Source: Bacteroidota bacterium (GTDB lineage Bacteria > Bacteroidota > Bacteroidia > AKYH767-A > 2013-40CM-41-45). From it: a stretch of DNA of 46,252 nucleotides. Each line of letters opens with the position of its first letter. Positions within the stretch are counted from its first letter, which is position 1. Under the pieces are notes generated by a model. It was not told the origin of the DNA. It did no database searches and saw only the letters and a list, made by a program, of their open reading frames with translations. This document shows, one piece after another, positions 1 to 8,037 of the stretch. Made by a program: the position numbers and the translations under genes. Location: positions 1 to 46,252 of the forward strand of contig PLYJ01000279.1 in the NCBI GenBank assembly GCA_003151745.1, in the 5' to 3' direction.

Positions 1-579
1 TATACAGTTTCTGTACGTCAGTACCGACCTTTGCAGTCTCGCTTACTTCAGTGCTTACCTCGCGGCAAACCACCTTGCGACTTGCTAATGCGTCCTCAAT
101 TTAAGAGGCACATAAGGGACTTGCACCCTCTGGATTGTTCTATTTGAAAGAACTATATTTGCCATTCGAGGCACACACATAAAGATTAAATGAAATTTTT
201 TTAAAAAGGGTTTTGATTGTTTAATGAAGTGACGTGCTTTCTATTTACATTTGTGGTAGGTGAACGGGAACAGCTATTAATCCCTTTTTAAAAAAACTTC
301 ATTAATCCCTTCCTCGCGTGTGCCTTGAATAAAACTTCGCAGGAAGTTTTAATGTTGTACAAATGATGGAAGCCTTTTACTGGTTTAAGCGATGCGTGCA
401 GAAGCCGAGCGAACCGAGCGACTGATCAACTAAGCAAAAGGAAAGAACTGAACTTCCGCAGACGACCGTCAGAGGTTGTTAGCAAACCACCTTAAGGTGC
501 AGAGAGCGGAAACGCTCTTTGTGCTGAACGTTAAGGAAAAGCGGAGACAACGATCTCCGCAGGTGTTTACTGAAATTAA
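1..579. other. Non-coding, hairpin-rich region at the window edge
   Basis: No convincing gene was found. Frame 1 is open from base 1 to a stop at 145-147, so a gene or element fragment may enter from outside the window; I do not recognise it. Perfect dyads are visible: a 15-bp arm pair at 196-210/282-296, a 10-bp pair at 221-230/296-305 interleaved with the first, a hairpin at 331-350, a 12-bp palindrome at 488-499, a GAAA-tetraloop hairpin at 503-518 and a 7-bp stem at 541-560. The region could be an intergenic repeat, a decayed element end or a structured RNA. Confidence 0.5.
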
Positions 580-613
580 AACCCCGACGACGTTTTTTAA
601 CGTCGTTGGGGTT
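580..613 (-). terminator. Terminator of the T9SS protein gene
   Basis: A 15-bp stem (580-594 with 599-613, one G-T pair) closes a four-base loop. Read on the minus strand it is followed by a T-rich run. It lies just past the stop codon of the minus-strand gene ending at 637, so it fits an intrinsic terminator. Confidence 0.75.
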
Positions 614-636
614 ACAGATTATTAGAATAACAATAG

Positions 637-3423
637 TTAATCCCTAAAAACAACCTTCCTCGTTTCGTTTATGCCGTTACCGGTTTTAATATTTACAAAG
701 TAAACTCCGGCAGACATGTTTTTTCTGTCCAGCACAAACTGATGCGCGCCTTCTTCTAGCTTGCCTTGCATGAGTGTTTCTACAAGCGCGCCTTTGATGT
801 CAAAAACTTTAATGGTCAGGTAATCCGCTTTGTTAAGCGAGAATGAAATCACAGCTTTTGTGGTGGCAGGGTTTGGATAAACAGTAACCGATAAAGAAGG
901 GATTGTAAGATTTGGCAATCCTATTGGCAAAACGTCTGTAATATTTGCTGTATATATGCCTCCTCCATGCGTGGCAATGGCAACTAACCCATCGCTGGCG
1001 CGATAATCAATCATATCCACAACCATGTTGCCGATGCCGTTGGGATCAAGTTGCGTCCAGACAGTTTTAAGAGTATCAAGCGTGCTGGTGCCGAATAACC
1101 CTATGCTTGTACCAACAAGATAAACGTTGCCGGAAGCAACGGGAATGATAGATGCCCATCGCACTGAGGGGCCTGTACCATCTGCCGGCTCCAGGTTACC
1201 TCCAATCTTTATCCAGGTAGTGCCTCCGTTGTCTGAATAAAACAAGCTGTAAACACTGTAATTGGAAAATACGACAATAATTTTATTTGCATCTGTCGGA
1301 TCAATTGCAATGCAATTTACATAGCCGGAAGCGGGAAATGCATTCACATTTTTAATGCTTGTAATTTCAACAGCGACCGGAGTTGCCGAATACGGGCTGT
1401 CCACGCGAAATACTCTTCTTCTGCTTGTACCATAATACAGTATTCCTGCAGGGTTTTTTGACATGGCAAGCGCTGTTACAGCAACGCCTGAAAGCGAATC
1501 AGGAAATACAAACCATCCCTGGCTGATGCTGTCCCATTGATTGGTGAGCGCAATGGCGCTAAGACTGTCGTTACGCCATACCTGACCGCCGGCAGACATA
1601 AACATGGCATTGTTGTTATTCGGATCAATGATGAAAGGGTTAATAAATAAATAAGCTCCTTTACTAAGACCGTCTATCGGATCAATTCTTCTAAAAGCGG
1701 TAACGTTTCCTGCTGTATCAAGTGTGGCTTTTGCAATTACACCTTCATCCCGAGACAAGTAATAGTTATTATACCCGTTGTCAATAAAGCAGAAACCTCC
1801 GTCACCCGCTCCCGGATTCGTCCAAGGCGTAGTGAGAGTAGTGTTGTTTGTAAACCATGATCCGAAATCCTGCGTTCCCCCGATAACAATATTATTCGGC
1901 ACAGCACCATGATCAATAGCAACACTGTAAAACTGGGTTGTCACATAACCGTTATTCAACGATTGCCATATAACACTGTCAGCCCTGTCATTCATTGTTT
2001 TAAAAACTCCTCCGTCACAGGTGGAAATCATCACATCGTGATTGGAAGGAAGGAACGCCAGGTTGTGCTGATCAGGATGATGGTCAGGATAAATTTTGTA
2101 AAAAGGAAGGGTGGATCCGATATTATATCCGCCAATTACACGGGTGTTATTGGAAGAAGTAAATCCGTCTGTGGAGCGATAAAGATCTGTACCACCTATA
2201 TAAACAATGTTGGAAGAATCAGGATGTACTTTCACCAGAAGGTCATAACCGCCTTGTGAATTAAAGCTGCCAAATGTTGTGCTGTCTTTCGGAATATTTT
2301 GTGAGAGATCTGTCCAAACACCGCCACTGCTATCGCCGTTTCCGCCCATGTAAGTATATTTCCATAAGCTGTTCCATTCTGTAATATTTCCGAAGTTTCT
2401 AGTAGTTTCTTGTCCATGAAAGGGAGTATTACCTCCAAGAAAATAAACTTCATTTTCATTGGATGGGTTTATATCAATCACGTATCGGTTATATATTGTC
2501 GTGTCCCAATTAGGAGGAGAAATTTTTGTCCAGGTTGAATCCTGCTTTCTCCATATTCCTTTCTTGACCCCATCACTGCTGGCAGAAGCATAAGCAATTC
2601 CGGTCGTGCTTACTTTTACATCAGTGAAATAAGAAGTGGTCTTAAGATCAGTCTTCCAGGTGCTTCCTCCGTCCATGCTTTTTCTTATTCCATAAAAGGT
2701 AGTAGCCGCATAAATTACATCATGTGCAGTGTCGGAAATGTCCAATGCTAAATCCCAATTCAGGTCAAATGTATCCACAAATTGAGGTGTCTTTGAAAAA
2801 GTAGAAGCAAGAGAATCCCACGTCAATCCACCATCGGTTGATTTATATATTCCGTTTCCAAGATAATAAGATCCGCCGCCACTGGCAGAAGCTCCTGTTC
2901 CTTCACCTGTTCCGTAATACCATGTGTTTGTATGGCCTGCTCGTTTATCCTGTACAATGCAACTTATAGCAGGTATCTGAGCTTTGCTTGAAACTCTTGT
3001 CCAGCTCACACCTCTGTCAATCGAACGCCATAATCCTCCATCTACTGATCCCGAAAACACAATGCCATCATTGGTAACGTCAAAAGCAACACTTCTTGTT
3101 CTCCCGCCAACGTTCCATGGGCCGCGCGAACTAAAGACTGGCACTGCAGATCGTTGTCCAAAAGAAAAATCATATTTAGGAAGCGTTGCTGCAAAAGCAA
3201 GTTCCTTTGCACGGATATTATCAGGAATTTTTCCCGTAACAGGATCGGCAAGCCTCATCAGTTCCCATTTATAACGATCATCAGCGTTGCCGTCTCCACC
3301 ATCACTATAAGGTGAATCAGAAAACAGGACGACATGCTTTGGCGCATTATGCGAAAAGAAACGGAAAGCAGTAACTATACCAACAACCAGCAACAAAGGC
3401 AGAAGAATAAATTTGATTTTCAT
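637..3423 (-). CDS. T9SS-exported beta-propeller (sortilin/BNR-like) protein
   Basis: A 928-residue protein. Residues 1-20 form a signal peptide, with MKIK followed by a hydrophobic run. The middle carries repeated Asp-box-like motifs (SIDRGVSW, STDGGLTW, SMDGGSTW, YSDNGGTTW) typical of BNR/Vps10-sortilin beta-propellers. The last ~85 residues are a type IX secretion (Por) sorting domain: VYPNPA, then KVFDIKG, then SAGVYFVNI, ending KVVF. The protein should cross the outer membrane by T9SS and stay on the surface or be released. Its substrate is unknown; this fold does not fix an enzyme activity. A terminator follows directly. Confidence 0.9.
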   Translation of the reverse strand: MKIKFILLPLLLVVGIVTAFRFFSHNAPKHVVLFSDSPYSDGGDGNADDRYKWELMRLADPVTGKIPDNIRAKELAFAATLPKYDFSFGQRSAVPVFSSRGPWNVGGRTRSVAFDVTNDGIVFSGSVDGGLWRSIDRGVSWTRVSSKAQIPAISCIVQDKRAGHTNTWYYGTGEGTGASASGGGSYYLGNGIYKSTDGGLTWDSLASTFSKTPQFVDTFDLNWDLALDISDTAHDVIYAATTFYGIRKSMDGGSTWKTDLKTTSYFTDVKVSTTGIAYASASSDGVKKGIWRKQDSTWTKISPPNWDTTIYNRYVIDINPSNENEVYFLGGNTPFHGQETTRNFGNITEWNSLWKYTYMGGNGDSSGGVWTDLSQNIPKDSTTFGSFNSQGGYDLLVKVHPDSSNIVYIGGTDLYRSTDGFTSSNNTRVIGGYNIGSTLPFYKIYPDHHPDQHNLAFLPSNHDVMISTCDGGVFKTMNDRADSVIWQSLNNGYVTTQFYSVAIDHGAVPNNIVIGGTQDFGSWFTNNTTLTTPWTNPGAGDGGFCFIDNGYNNYYLSRDEGVIAKATLDTAGNVTAFRRIDPIDGLSKGAYLFINPFIIDPNNNNAMFMSAGGQVWRNDSLSAIALTNQWDSISQGWFVFPDSLSGVAVTALAMSKNPAGILYYGTSRRRVFRVDSPYSATPVAVEITSIKNVNAFPASGYVNCIAIDPTDANKIIVVFSNYSVYSLFYSDNGGTTWIKIGGNLEPADGTGPSVRWASIIPVASGNVYLVGTSIGLFGTSTLDTLKTVWTQLDPNGIGNMVVDMIDYRASDGLVAIATHGGGIYTANITDVLPIGLPNLTIPSLSVTVYPNPATTKAVISFSLNKADYLTIKVFDIKGALVETLMQGKLEEGAHQFVLDRKNMSAGVYFVNIKTGNGINETRKVVFRD

Positions 3424-3465
3424 AGCATGTAAAAAATAAATTATTAAGCAACTAAAGTATAGATA

Positions 3466-3924
3466 TTATTTGAAACGGTAGAATTGAATGATAAAAGCCA
3501 TGCTTTCTGTTCCCCGACCGGGCATTTCTGCAATTACTGCTTCCATTAATTTTTTATTTGCAATATTTTCGGTCAACTGTTTATCGTCTGCGTGATAGGC
3601 AGGCCATGAACAATTAATGGTATCATCTGCGGCTACAATTTCAGTGAGCGAAGATCCTCTTCCTGTTATGGCATGAATCAGAACAGTTGCTTTATAAAAT
3701 TCTTGTTGCGCAATAGAATCCTTTTGTTTCGTTACTGTGATAACCTCTGCCACTGCACTAAAAGTGCCCGGGCTCATTGAAAGGGAACCTGGAAGCATTT
3801 TATGAACAACAATACTGTCTGTCTTCTTATTATCATTCGCCATTTCCTTCTGCTGATGACAGGAAGAAAAAGCAAGCGTAATAATGAATAACGCAATCCA
3901 ATATTTACATCTATTAATAGTCAT
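3466..3924 (-). CDS. Hypothetical lipoprotein
   Basis: A 152-residue protein with a clear lipoprotein signal: a hydrophobic stretch at 9-20 followed by the lipobox LAFSSC (Cys22). The mature part begins with a Lys/Asp/Asn-rich linker and has no family motif I recognise. It lies between the T9SS protein gene and the epimerase gene on the same strand, with a 42-bp gap to the former and 32 bp to the latter, so co-transcription is possible. Function unknown; expected location is the outer or inner membrane periplasmic face. Confidence 0.7.
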   Translation of the reverse strand: MTINRCKYWIALFIITLAFSSCHQQKEMANDNKKTDSIVVHKMLPGSLSMSPGTFSAVAEVITVTKQKDSIAQQEFYKATVLIHAITGRGSSLTEIVAADDTINCSWPAYHADDKQLTENIANKKLMEAVIAEMPGRGTESMAFIIQFYRFK

Positions 3925-3956
3925 ATGTAATTATTGCTTGAAATTACGAAAAATAT

Positions 3957-4955
3957 TCAAAAGCATTGATTGAAAAGCAGCTCGCCATCCTTTTCATGAA
4001 CCGTATTAAAAGGCTCATTCTTTAAAAGGATAAAACTGTCGAGGTCAACATAATCAGCTAATGAGCAAAGATGCATTCCGGCAGATATTCCTAAAGTTGT
4101 TTCTACCATGCAGCCAATCATCGTTTGCATCTTATTTGCTTTTGCTTCCTTCAGTAACCAGATGCCATTCAAATAACCGCCGGCCTTCATCAGCTTGATG
4201 TTTACCCCATCGAACATTTTTTTAAGCAAAGAAAAATCTGCTGCGTCAGTTACTGATTCGTCTGCGAACAAACGAAAAGGAGAATGTTTTTTCAAATAAA
4301 GTGATTCTTCTGTCATTGCAGCCGGCATCGGTTGTTCCACAAATTCAATCCGTTGCTTTTTAATCTTCTCGAGGAGGTAGATCAATTGTTCCACATCCGT
4401 CCAGCTTTCATTAGCATCTACAATCATTGACTGATCAATAAACGTGCTTATATGGTGAAGTGTTTCCAATCCTGATTCGTGGTTCACCTTTATTTTGATA
4501 AACTTAAACCTTGATAATTTATTCTGCTTATAGAAATTTTTGATTTCTCCTATCTCCATGATTGGAATAGAGAAGGCTGTAAATATTTTTTGTGGAGGCA
4601 GAATGTTTAATACATCATAAACAGAAGAAGCTGATTTCTTCACCAGATAATTTATATAAGCCGATTCAATGGCAAAGCGCAAAGAATTGCTGATGGTTAC
4701 GTTTCTCAAATGACTTTCAAGTCCGGAGAGGGAGCTGACCATATTGACCGGTAAGGAGAGAAATGCCTGAAATTGTTTTTCTAATGATTCGGGAGTTTCG
4801 TTATAACGAATATTCGGAGCCGCTTCACCGAGCCCTTCATATAAATGGTCTGAAACTTTAACAAACAAATTTGTTTTGCTGTCGGATGCATTGCGTGAAA
4901 TTTTCCACGTGTATTTGAGGTCAAGGATTTTTTTTTCGATTTGCCAGCGGAGCAT
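3957..4955 (-). CDS. Dipeptide epimerase (enolase superfamily, L-Ala-D/L-Glu epimerase-like)
   Basis: A 332-residue enolase-superfamily protein of the muconate-lactonising subgroup. The catalytic signature is present in order: KIK at about 154-156, metal ligands Asp180 (VDAN), Glu207 (FVEQP) and Asp232 (ADES), then KLMKAGG at 254-260. The late VDLDSF motif is typical of dipeptide epimerases, which interconvert L-Ala-D-Glu and L-Ala-L-Glu during murein peptide recycling; exact dipeptide specificity cannot be read from sequence. The start ATG at 4955 gives full family length. No neighbouring murein-recycling genes are visible. Confidence 0.85.
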   Translation of the reverse strand: MLRWQIEKKILDLKYTWKISRNASDSKTNLFVKVSDHLYEGLGEAAPNIRYNETPESLEKQFQAFLSLPVNMVSSLSGLESHLRNVTISNSLRFAIESAYINYLVKKSASSVYDVLNILPPQKIFTAFSIPIMEIGEIKNFYKQNKLSRFKFIKIKVNHESGLETLHHISTFIDQSMIVDANESWTDVEQLIYLLEKIKKQRIEFVEQPMPAAMTEESLYLKKHSPFRLFADESVTDAADFSLLKKMFDGVNIKLMKAGGYLNGIWLLKEAKANKMQTMIGCMVETTLGISAGMHLCSLADYVDLDSFILLKNEPFNTVHEKDGELLFNQCF

Positions 4956-5040
4956 GCGCGGATTATTTTTCTTAAAAAGTATCGGAAAGTTTTAAAATTG
5001 AAAAGATGCGTGATGATGAAAAAACTGATTTAAAACAAAA

Positions 5041-5069
5041 GACCCTCATCAATTTTATTGATAAGGGTC
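5041..5069 (-). terminator. Terminator of the Lys/Ala microprotein gene
   Basis: A 12-bp stem (5041-5052 with 5058-5069, one mismatch) has a five-base loop. On the minus strand it is followed by a T-rich stretch. It lies 36 bp after the stop of the 18-residue ORF, which supports that ORF being a transcribed unit. Confidence 0.7.
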
Positions 5070-5105
5070 CTTCGGAAACCGCTACTGGAGCGGGTAAGAA
5101 TGAAC

Positions 5106-5162
5106 TTACTTTTTCTTTTTCTTAGCAGCTTTTTTCTTAGCAGCTTTTTTTGCTTTTGCCAT
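5106..5162 (-). CDS. 18-residue Lys/Ala-rich microprotein
   Basis: A very short ORF, ATG at 5162 to TAA at 5106. It encodes 18 residues: MAKAKKAAKKKAAKKKKK. It resembles the Lys/Ala tail of histone-H1-like bacterial proteins and would be strongly basic, so nucleic-acid binding is a fair guess. The A-rich leader before the ATG matches Bacteroidota translation starts, and a good terminator lies 36 bp downstream. I recall similar KAKKAAKKK mini-ORFs in other Bacteroidota, but I cannot search. Low-complexity sequence could also arise by chance. Confidence 0.55.
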   Translation of the reverse strand: MAKAKKAAKKKAAKKKKK

Positions 5163-5286
5163 AATTTTAGTTTTTAAATTGTTATTTAACTATTCAAACA
5201 TAAATAATATTAAAAGGTTACACTGACTTGAAAAAATATTTTATGAACAATTTATTTCTCGCATTGTTAATTTCTCAAAACGCAAT

Positions 5287-5919
5287 TTAATGGTGCATAG
5301 GTTTTTGAAAACGGCTGATTTTATTGTTCTTGTAAACTTGCTTTAAATAATCGCCGAGGTTGAGCTGAATAGAAAAGATCCGCATGTTGATTTTACTTTC
5401 ATCAAGCAGCAATTGACTGTATCGAAGCGTGAACGACTTTCTGAAGAACCACGTTCTTAATCCTGCGCTCCAGATAAAACCCTGCTTCATCGCTCCTCCA
5501 ATAAAACAAAAATCATAACCGCCTCCTGCGAATATTCCGTAGGTGCTGTAAAAATCTCTTGATGCAAGATGACCGACATTAAATGTAATCATTGCCGGAA
5601 TGCTTGCCATCAGCTTTGAGTTATTGTCAGTCGAAGATAATTTATATCCTGCATCAACCTGCGATCCGAAGGCAATGGAAAAATCTGAAAAGCTATTTAA
5701 CAGGTTCAGCTGCGGAGAATAAGATAAGCCAAGATAATTATTCTTTATGGCAGCGTTTGTTGGCTGGGCAAAGAATGCACCAGCCGAGCTTATAAACCGA
5801 TCTTTTAAAACAAATTTTGGTTTTGGTTCAACCTGACCGAAGACACTAGCTACGGTCCCCATATACAGGAATACTGCAACAATGAATTTTAAAGAATTGA
5901 AAGCTGTCTTATGTCTCAT
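5287..5919 (-). CDS. Hypothetical outer-membrane beta-barrel-like protein
   Basis: A 210-residue protein. Residues 9-29 form a signal peptide ending near VFGQ. The rest alternates short hydrophobic and glycine/aromatic strands (LGLSYSPQ, FGSQVDAGYKL, YGIFAGGGYDF, WSAGLRTWF, FSIQLNLG), the pattern of a small eight-stranded outer-membrane barrel. No specific family motif is visible. It reads away from the divergent methylmalonyl-CoA epimerase gene. The short C-terminal basic tail (KISRFQKPMHH) is unlike a barrel-ending aromatic residue, so the barrel assignment is an inference. Confidence 0.65.
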   Translation of the reverse strand: MRHKTAFNSLKFIVAVFLYMGTVASVFGQVEPKPKFVLKDRFISSAGAFFAQPTNAAIKNNYLGLSYSPQLNLLNSFSDFSIAFGSQVDAGYKLSSTDNNSKLMASIPAMITFNVGHLASRDFYSTYGIFAGGGYDFCFIGGAMKQGFIWSAGLRTWFFRKSFTLRYSQLLLDESKINMRIFSIQLNLGDYLKQVYKNNKISRFQKPMHH

Positions 5920-6050
5920 ATCAGTTCATTAAACATATCCCTGAATAACAAGTTGAAAGGTAAAGTAAAAAGTATTGAAATGGCTTTCGGGCACAATTTA
6001 TTTTGAACTTCAAGGCCATAGTATTTACTCCGAAGATGTTTTGTAAGTTT

Positions 6051-6072
6051 GAGTCCCGCACATGCGGGACTC
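6051..6072 (+). promoter_or_regulatory. Perfect hairpin in the leader of the methylmalonyl-CoA epimerase gene
   Basis: Two 10-bp arms (6051-6060 and 6063-6072, GAGTCCCGCA and its complement) enclose a 2-base gap. The hairpin ends 11 bp before the chosen ATG. It could affect translation start or be an insulating hairpin; no T-run follows, so it is not a standard terminator. Confidence 0.5.
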
Positions 6073-6083
6073 AATCTATCCCT

Positions 6084-6485
6084 ATGCTTAAAGTAGAACA
6101 TATCGGCATTGCTGTAAAAAACATGCAGGATGCCAATTTATTATTTGAAAAGCTTTTTGGTAAAGCAGCTTATAAAAAGGAAAATGTAGATACAGAAAAA
6201 GTTACTACTTCATTTTTCCAAATAGGGGAAACAAAAATCGAGTTGCTTGAAGCGACTGACCCAAACAGCGCCATCTCTAAGTTCATAGAAAAAAGAGGCG
6301 AAGGCATTCATCATATCGCATTGGAAGTGCAGGATATTTATGCTGAGATGAAAAGATTAAAAGAAGAAGGCTTCACACTTCTTTCAGATCTGCCACACAA
6401 AGGGGCTGACAATAAGCTCATCTGTTTTGTTCACCCTAAAACAGCAAACGGTGTTTTAGTGGAGCTATGCCAGGAGATTCGATGA
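6084..6485 (+). CDS. mce: Methylmalonyl-CoA epimerase
   Basis: A 133-residue glyoxalase/VOC-fold protein interconverting (R)- and (S)-methylmalonyl-CoA in the propionyl-CoA/succinyl-CoA pathway. The two beta-alpha-beta-beta-beta modules are visible, with metal-ligand candidates His6 (VEHIGIAV), Glu53 (KIELLE), His76/77 (GIHHIALEV) and Glu127 (LVELCQE). I chose the ATG at 6084 rather than the upstream ATG at 6003, because the 27 extra residues show no VOC homology and the family starts right before the first His motif. Methylmalonyl-CoA mutase genes are not in the window. Confidence 0.9.
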   Translation: MLKVEHIGIAVKNMQDANLLFEKLFGKAAYKKENVDTEKVTTSFFQIGETKIELLEATDPNSAISKFIEKRGEGIHHIALEVQDIYAEMKRLKEEGFTLLSDLPHKGADNKLICFVHPKTANGVLVELCQEIR

Positions 6486-6488
6486 ATT

Positions 6489-6606
6489 CAATTGAACACG
6501 GAAGACACGGATGCGACAGATAAATACAGATTAAATTGTTGTTCTTTTCAACTAAGATATCTTTTAAAAAATCAGTGCTGATCCGTCTAATCAGTGTCAT
6601 CTGTGT
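6489..6606. repeat. Imperfect inverted repeat between convergent genes
   Basis: A GAACACGGAAGACACGGATG-like arm near 6491 is partly complementary to the ATCCGTCTAATCAGTGTCAT-like arm near 6582-6608. The pair sits between two convergent genes and may end transcription from both sides. It looks like a common Bacteroidota intergenic repeat type, which is an impression from memory. Confidence 0.4.
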
Positions 6607-6610
6607 TCTA

Positions 6611-7222
6611 TTATTTCTCCTTAAATAAATCCAATATAGATTTATTCTTTTCAAGAAGGATCGCATTCATGCCTGCTGCTTTCGATCCCTTAATATGTTG
6701 CGGAGAATCATCAATAAAGAGTGTTTCATTCGCAGCAAGATCATTTTCTTGCAATACCAATTCAAAGATTTTTTTTTGAGGCTTCCTTAAGCCAAGATGG
6801 TGAGATAGGTATATTTTTTCAAAAGCACTCTCAAGCACATTCATTCCATATTGTTTAGTAATGAGTTGAGTATATGCATTTTCATGAATGGCATTGGTGT
6901 TGCTTAGCAAAAAGATTCTGTGATCCTTCCTCAATCTCTCAAGCAATTCCATCCTCTCCTTTGGCAAATCAAGCAGCATGGCATTCCATGCTTTATCTAT
7001 CTCCTCATCAGAGATCGAACGATTTACTTTTTTACGAAGTTGATCCCGAAATTGAGCCGGAGAAATTTTCCCTGTTTCAAAGTCATCAAACAGGTTGGAC
7101 TGAACGAGCTGTGAGTAAAGGATATCAAATTCGCTTATCCCTATCTTCCTGAATGCATCAACAGTCAATTGGTAATCTATGCTGAGGATCACTCCGCCTA
7201 AATCAAAGATGATATTTTTCAT
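6611..7222 (-). CDS. HAD family (subfamily IA) hydrolase
   Basis: A 203-residue cytosolic HAD phosphatase-like protein. Motif I is FDLGGV with nucleophile Asp7; the usual second Asp is Gly, as in YihX-type enzymes. Motif II is LLSNTN near residue 107, motif III Lys is in GLRKPQKKIF near 146, and motif IV is FIDDSPQHIKGSKAAGM near 169-185. The small helical cap falls between motifs I and II. A TATTTTTG box at 7243-7250 (minus strand), with TTTG at 7267-7270, is a plausible promoter. The physiological substrate cannot be inferred; sugar phosphates are common for this group. Confidence 0.85.
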   Translation of the reverse strand: MKNIIFDLGGVILSIDYQLTVDAFRKIGISEFDILYSQLVQSNLFDDFETGKISPAQFRDQLRKKVNRSISDEEIDKAWNAMLLDLPKERMELLERLRKDHRIFLLSNTNAIHENAYTQLITKQYGMNVLESAFEKIYLSHHLGLRKPQKKIFELVLQENDLAANETLFIDDSPQHIKGSKAAGMNAILLEKNKSILDLFKEK

Positions 7223-7293
7223 AAACTACTTTTTTCCGATTACAAAAATAAAAAAGTTGCGAATTGCAAAAAGCAATCGGCAACTTTTAATTG

Positions 7294-7367
7294 TGGGCCC
7301 ACCTGGGCTCGAACCAGGGACCCACAGATTATGAGTCTGTTGCTCTAACCAACTGAGCTATGGGCCC
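7294..7367 (-). tRNA. tRNA with CAU anticodon (Met or Ile2)
   Basis: A 74-base cloverleaf on the minus strand: acceptor GGGCCCA with TGGGCCC, D-arm AGCTCAGTTGGTTAGAGC, anticodon loop CTCATAA (anticodon CAU) and T-arm around GGTTCGAGCC. The 3' CCA is not encoded (CAA follows). Elongator Met and lysidine-modified Ile2 both carry CAU in the gene, and I cannot separate them with certainty by eye. It lies between the HAD gene and the PAP2-like gene. Confidence 0.9.
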
Positions 7368-7428
7368 GATATGTATTAAAAAGGGTTGCGAAAGTAATAT
7401 TTTGACAGCAACAACTCAAAAAACTTCT

Positions 7429-8037
7429 TTAAATCCAAAGAATCAGGTATTCACAAATAAATCCTAACAGGAAGCCACTGTATATCTGAATCGGAGTATG
7501 CGTATTTAGCAACAGCCGAACCGTGCTAAGCGCCCCGGCAGCAATCATCACGGCAAGAATAGCATAGGTAAAATCAACAGACAGATATTGGCTGATAGAT
7601 AAAAGACCTCCCACCATGCCGCCAATGCCAATCATGTGAATGCTGATCTTCCATTTGATGGTAATGAAGGTTGCGACAACAATGGCTGTGGTGGCTCCAA
7701 GCAAAAGCAAATTGAAAACTTTGGGAAGCGGGAGAAGCCGAAGTAAAAAATATGCACAGAAGTAGAAGAGGGATGTTACCATGAACGGTGCGATTCTTTC
7801 AGCACGGTCATTCATATCAAAAGACTTCACTGTTCCCCGCAAGTACATGAAATAAACGATAGCGACAGGAATGGCAAACGTATTGATGGCAACGATGATG
7901 AAAATTCTTTGCCTGATGTCAGCGCTTACGATGGTGCTGTAATAACTGCTTAGCCTGAAAATAAGAAGCACAGCATACGAAGGCATCAGGATAGGGTGGA
8001 GGAGATAAGAAAGGGCTTTGGCTATAACACGAATCAT
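7429..8037 (-). CDS. PAP2-like integral membrane protein
   Basis: A 202-residue, very hydrophobic protein with about six membrane segments. The C-terminal half resembles the PAP2 phosphatase core: Lys in IKWKIS, then SIHMIGIGG, then NTHTPIQIYSGFLLG. These correspond loosely to the Lys, first His and final His regions, although the classic Arg-x6-Arg-Pro motif is not seen, so catalysis is uncertain. The ATG overlaps the rpoN stop codon (8034-8037), so the two genes are translationally coupled. It may act on a lipid phosphate in the inner membrane. Confidence 0.7.
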   Translation of the reverse strand: MIRVIAKALSYLLHPILMPSYAVLLIFRLSSYYSTIVSADIRQRIFIIVAINTFAIPVAIVYFMYLRGTVKSFDMNDRAERIAPFMVTSLFYFCAYFLLRLLPLPKVFNLLLLGATTAIVVATFITIKWKISIHMIGIGGMVGGLLSISQYLSVDFTYAILAVMIAAGALSTVRLLLNTHTPIQIYSGFLLGFICEYLILWI

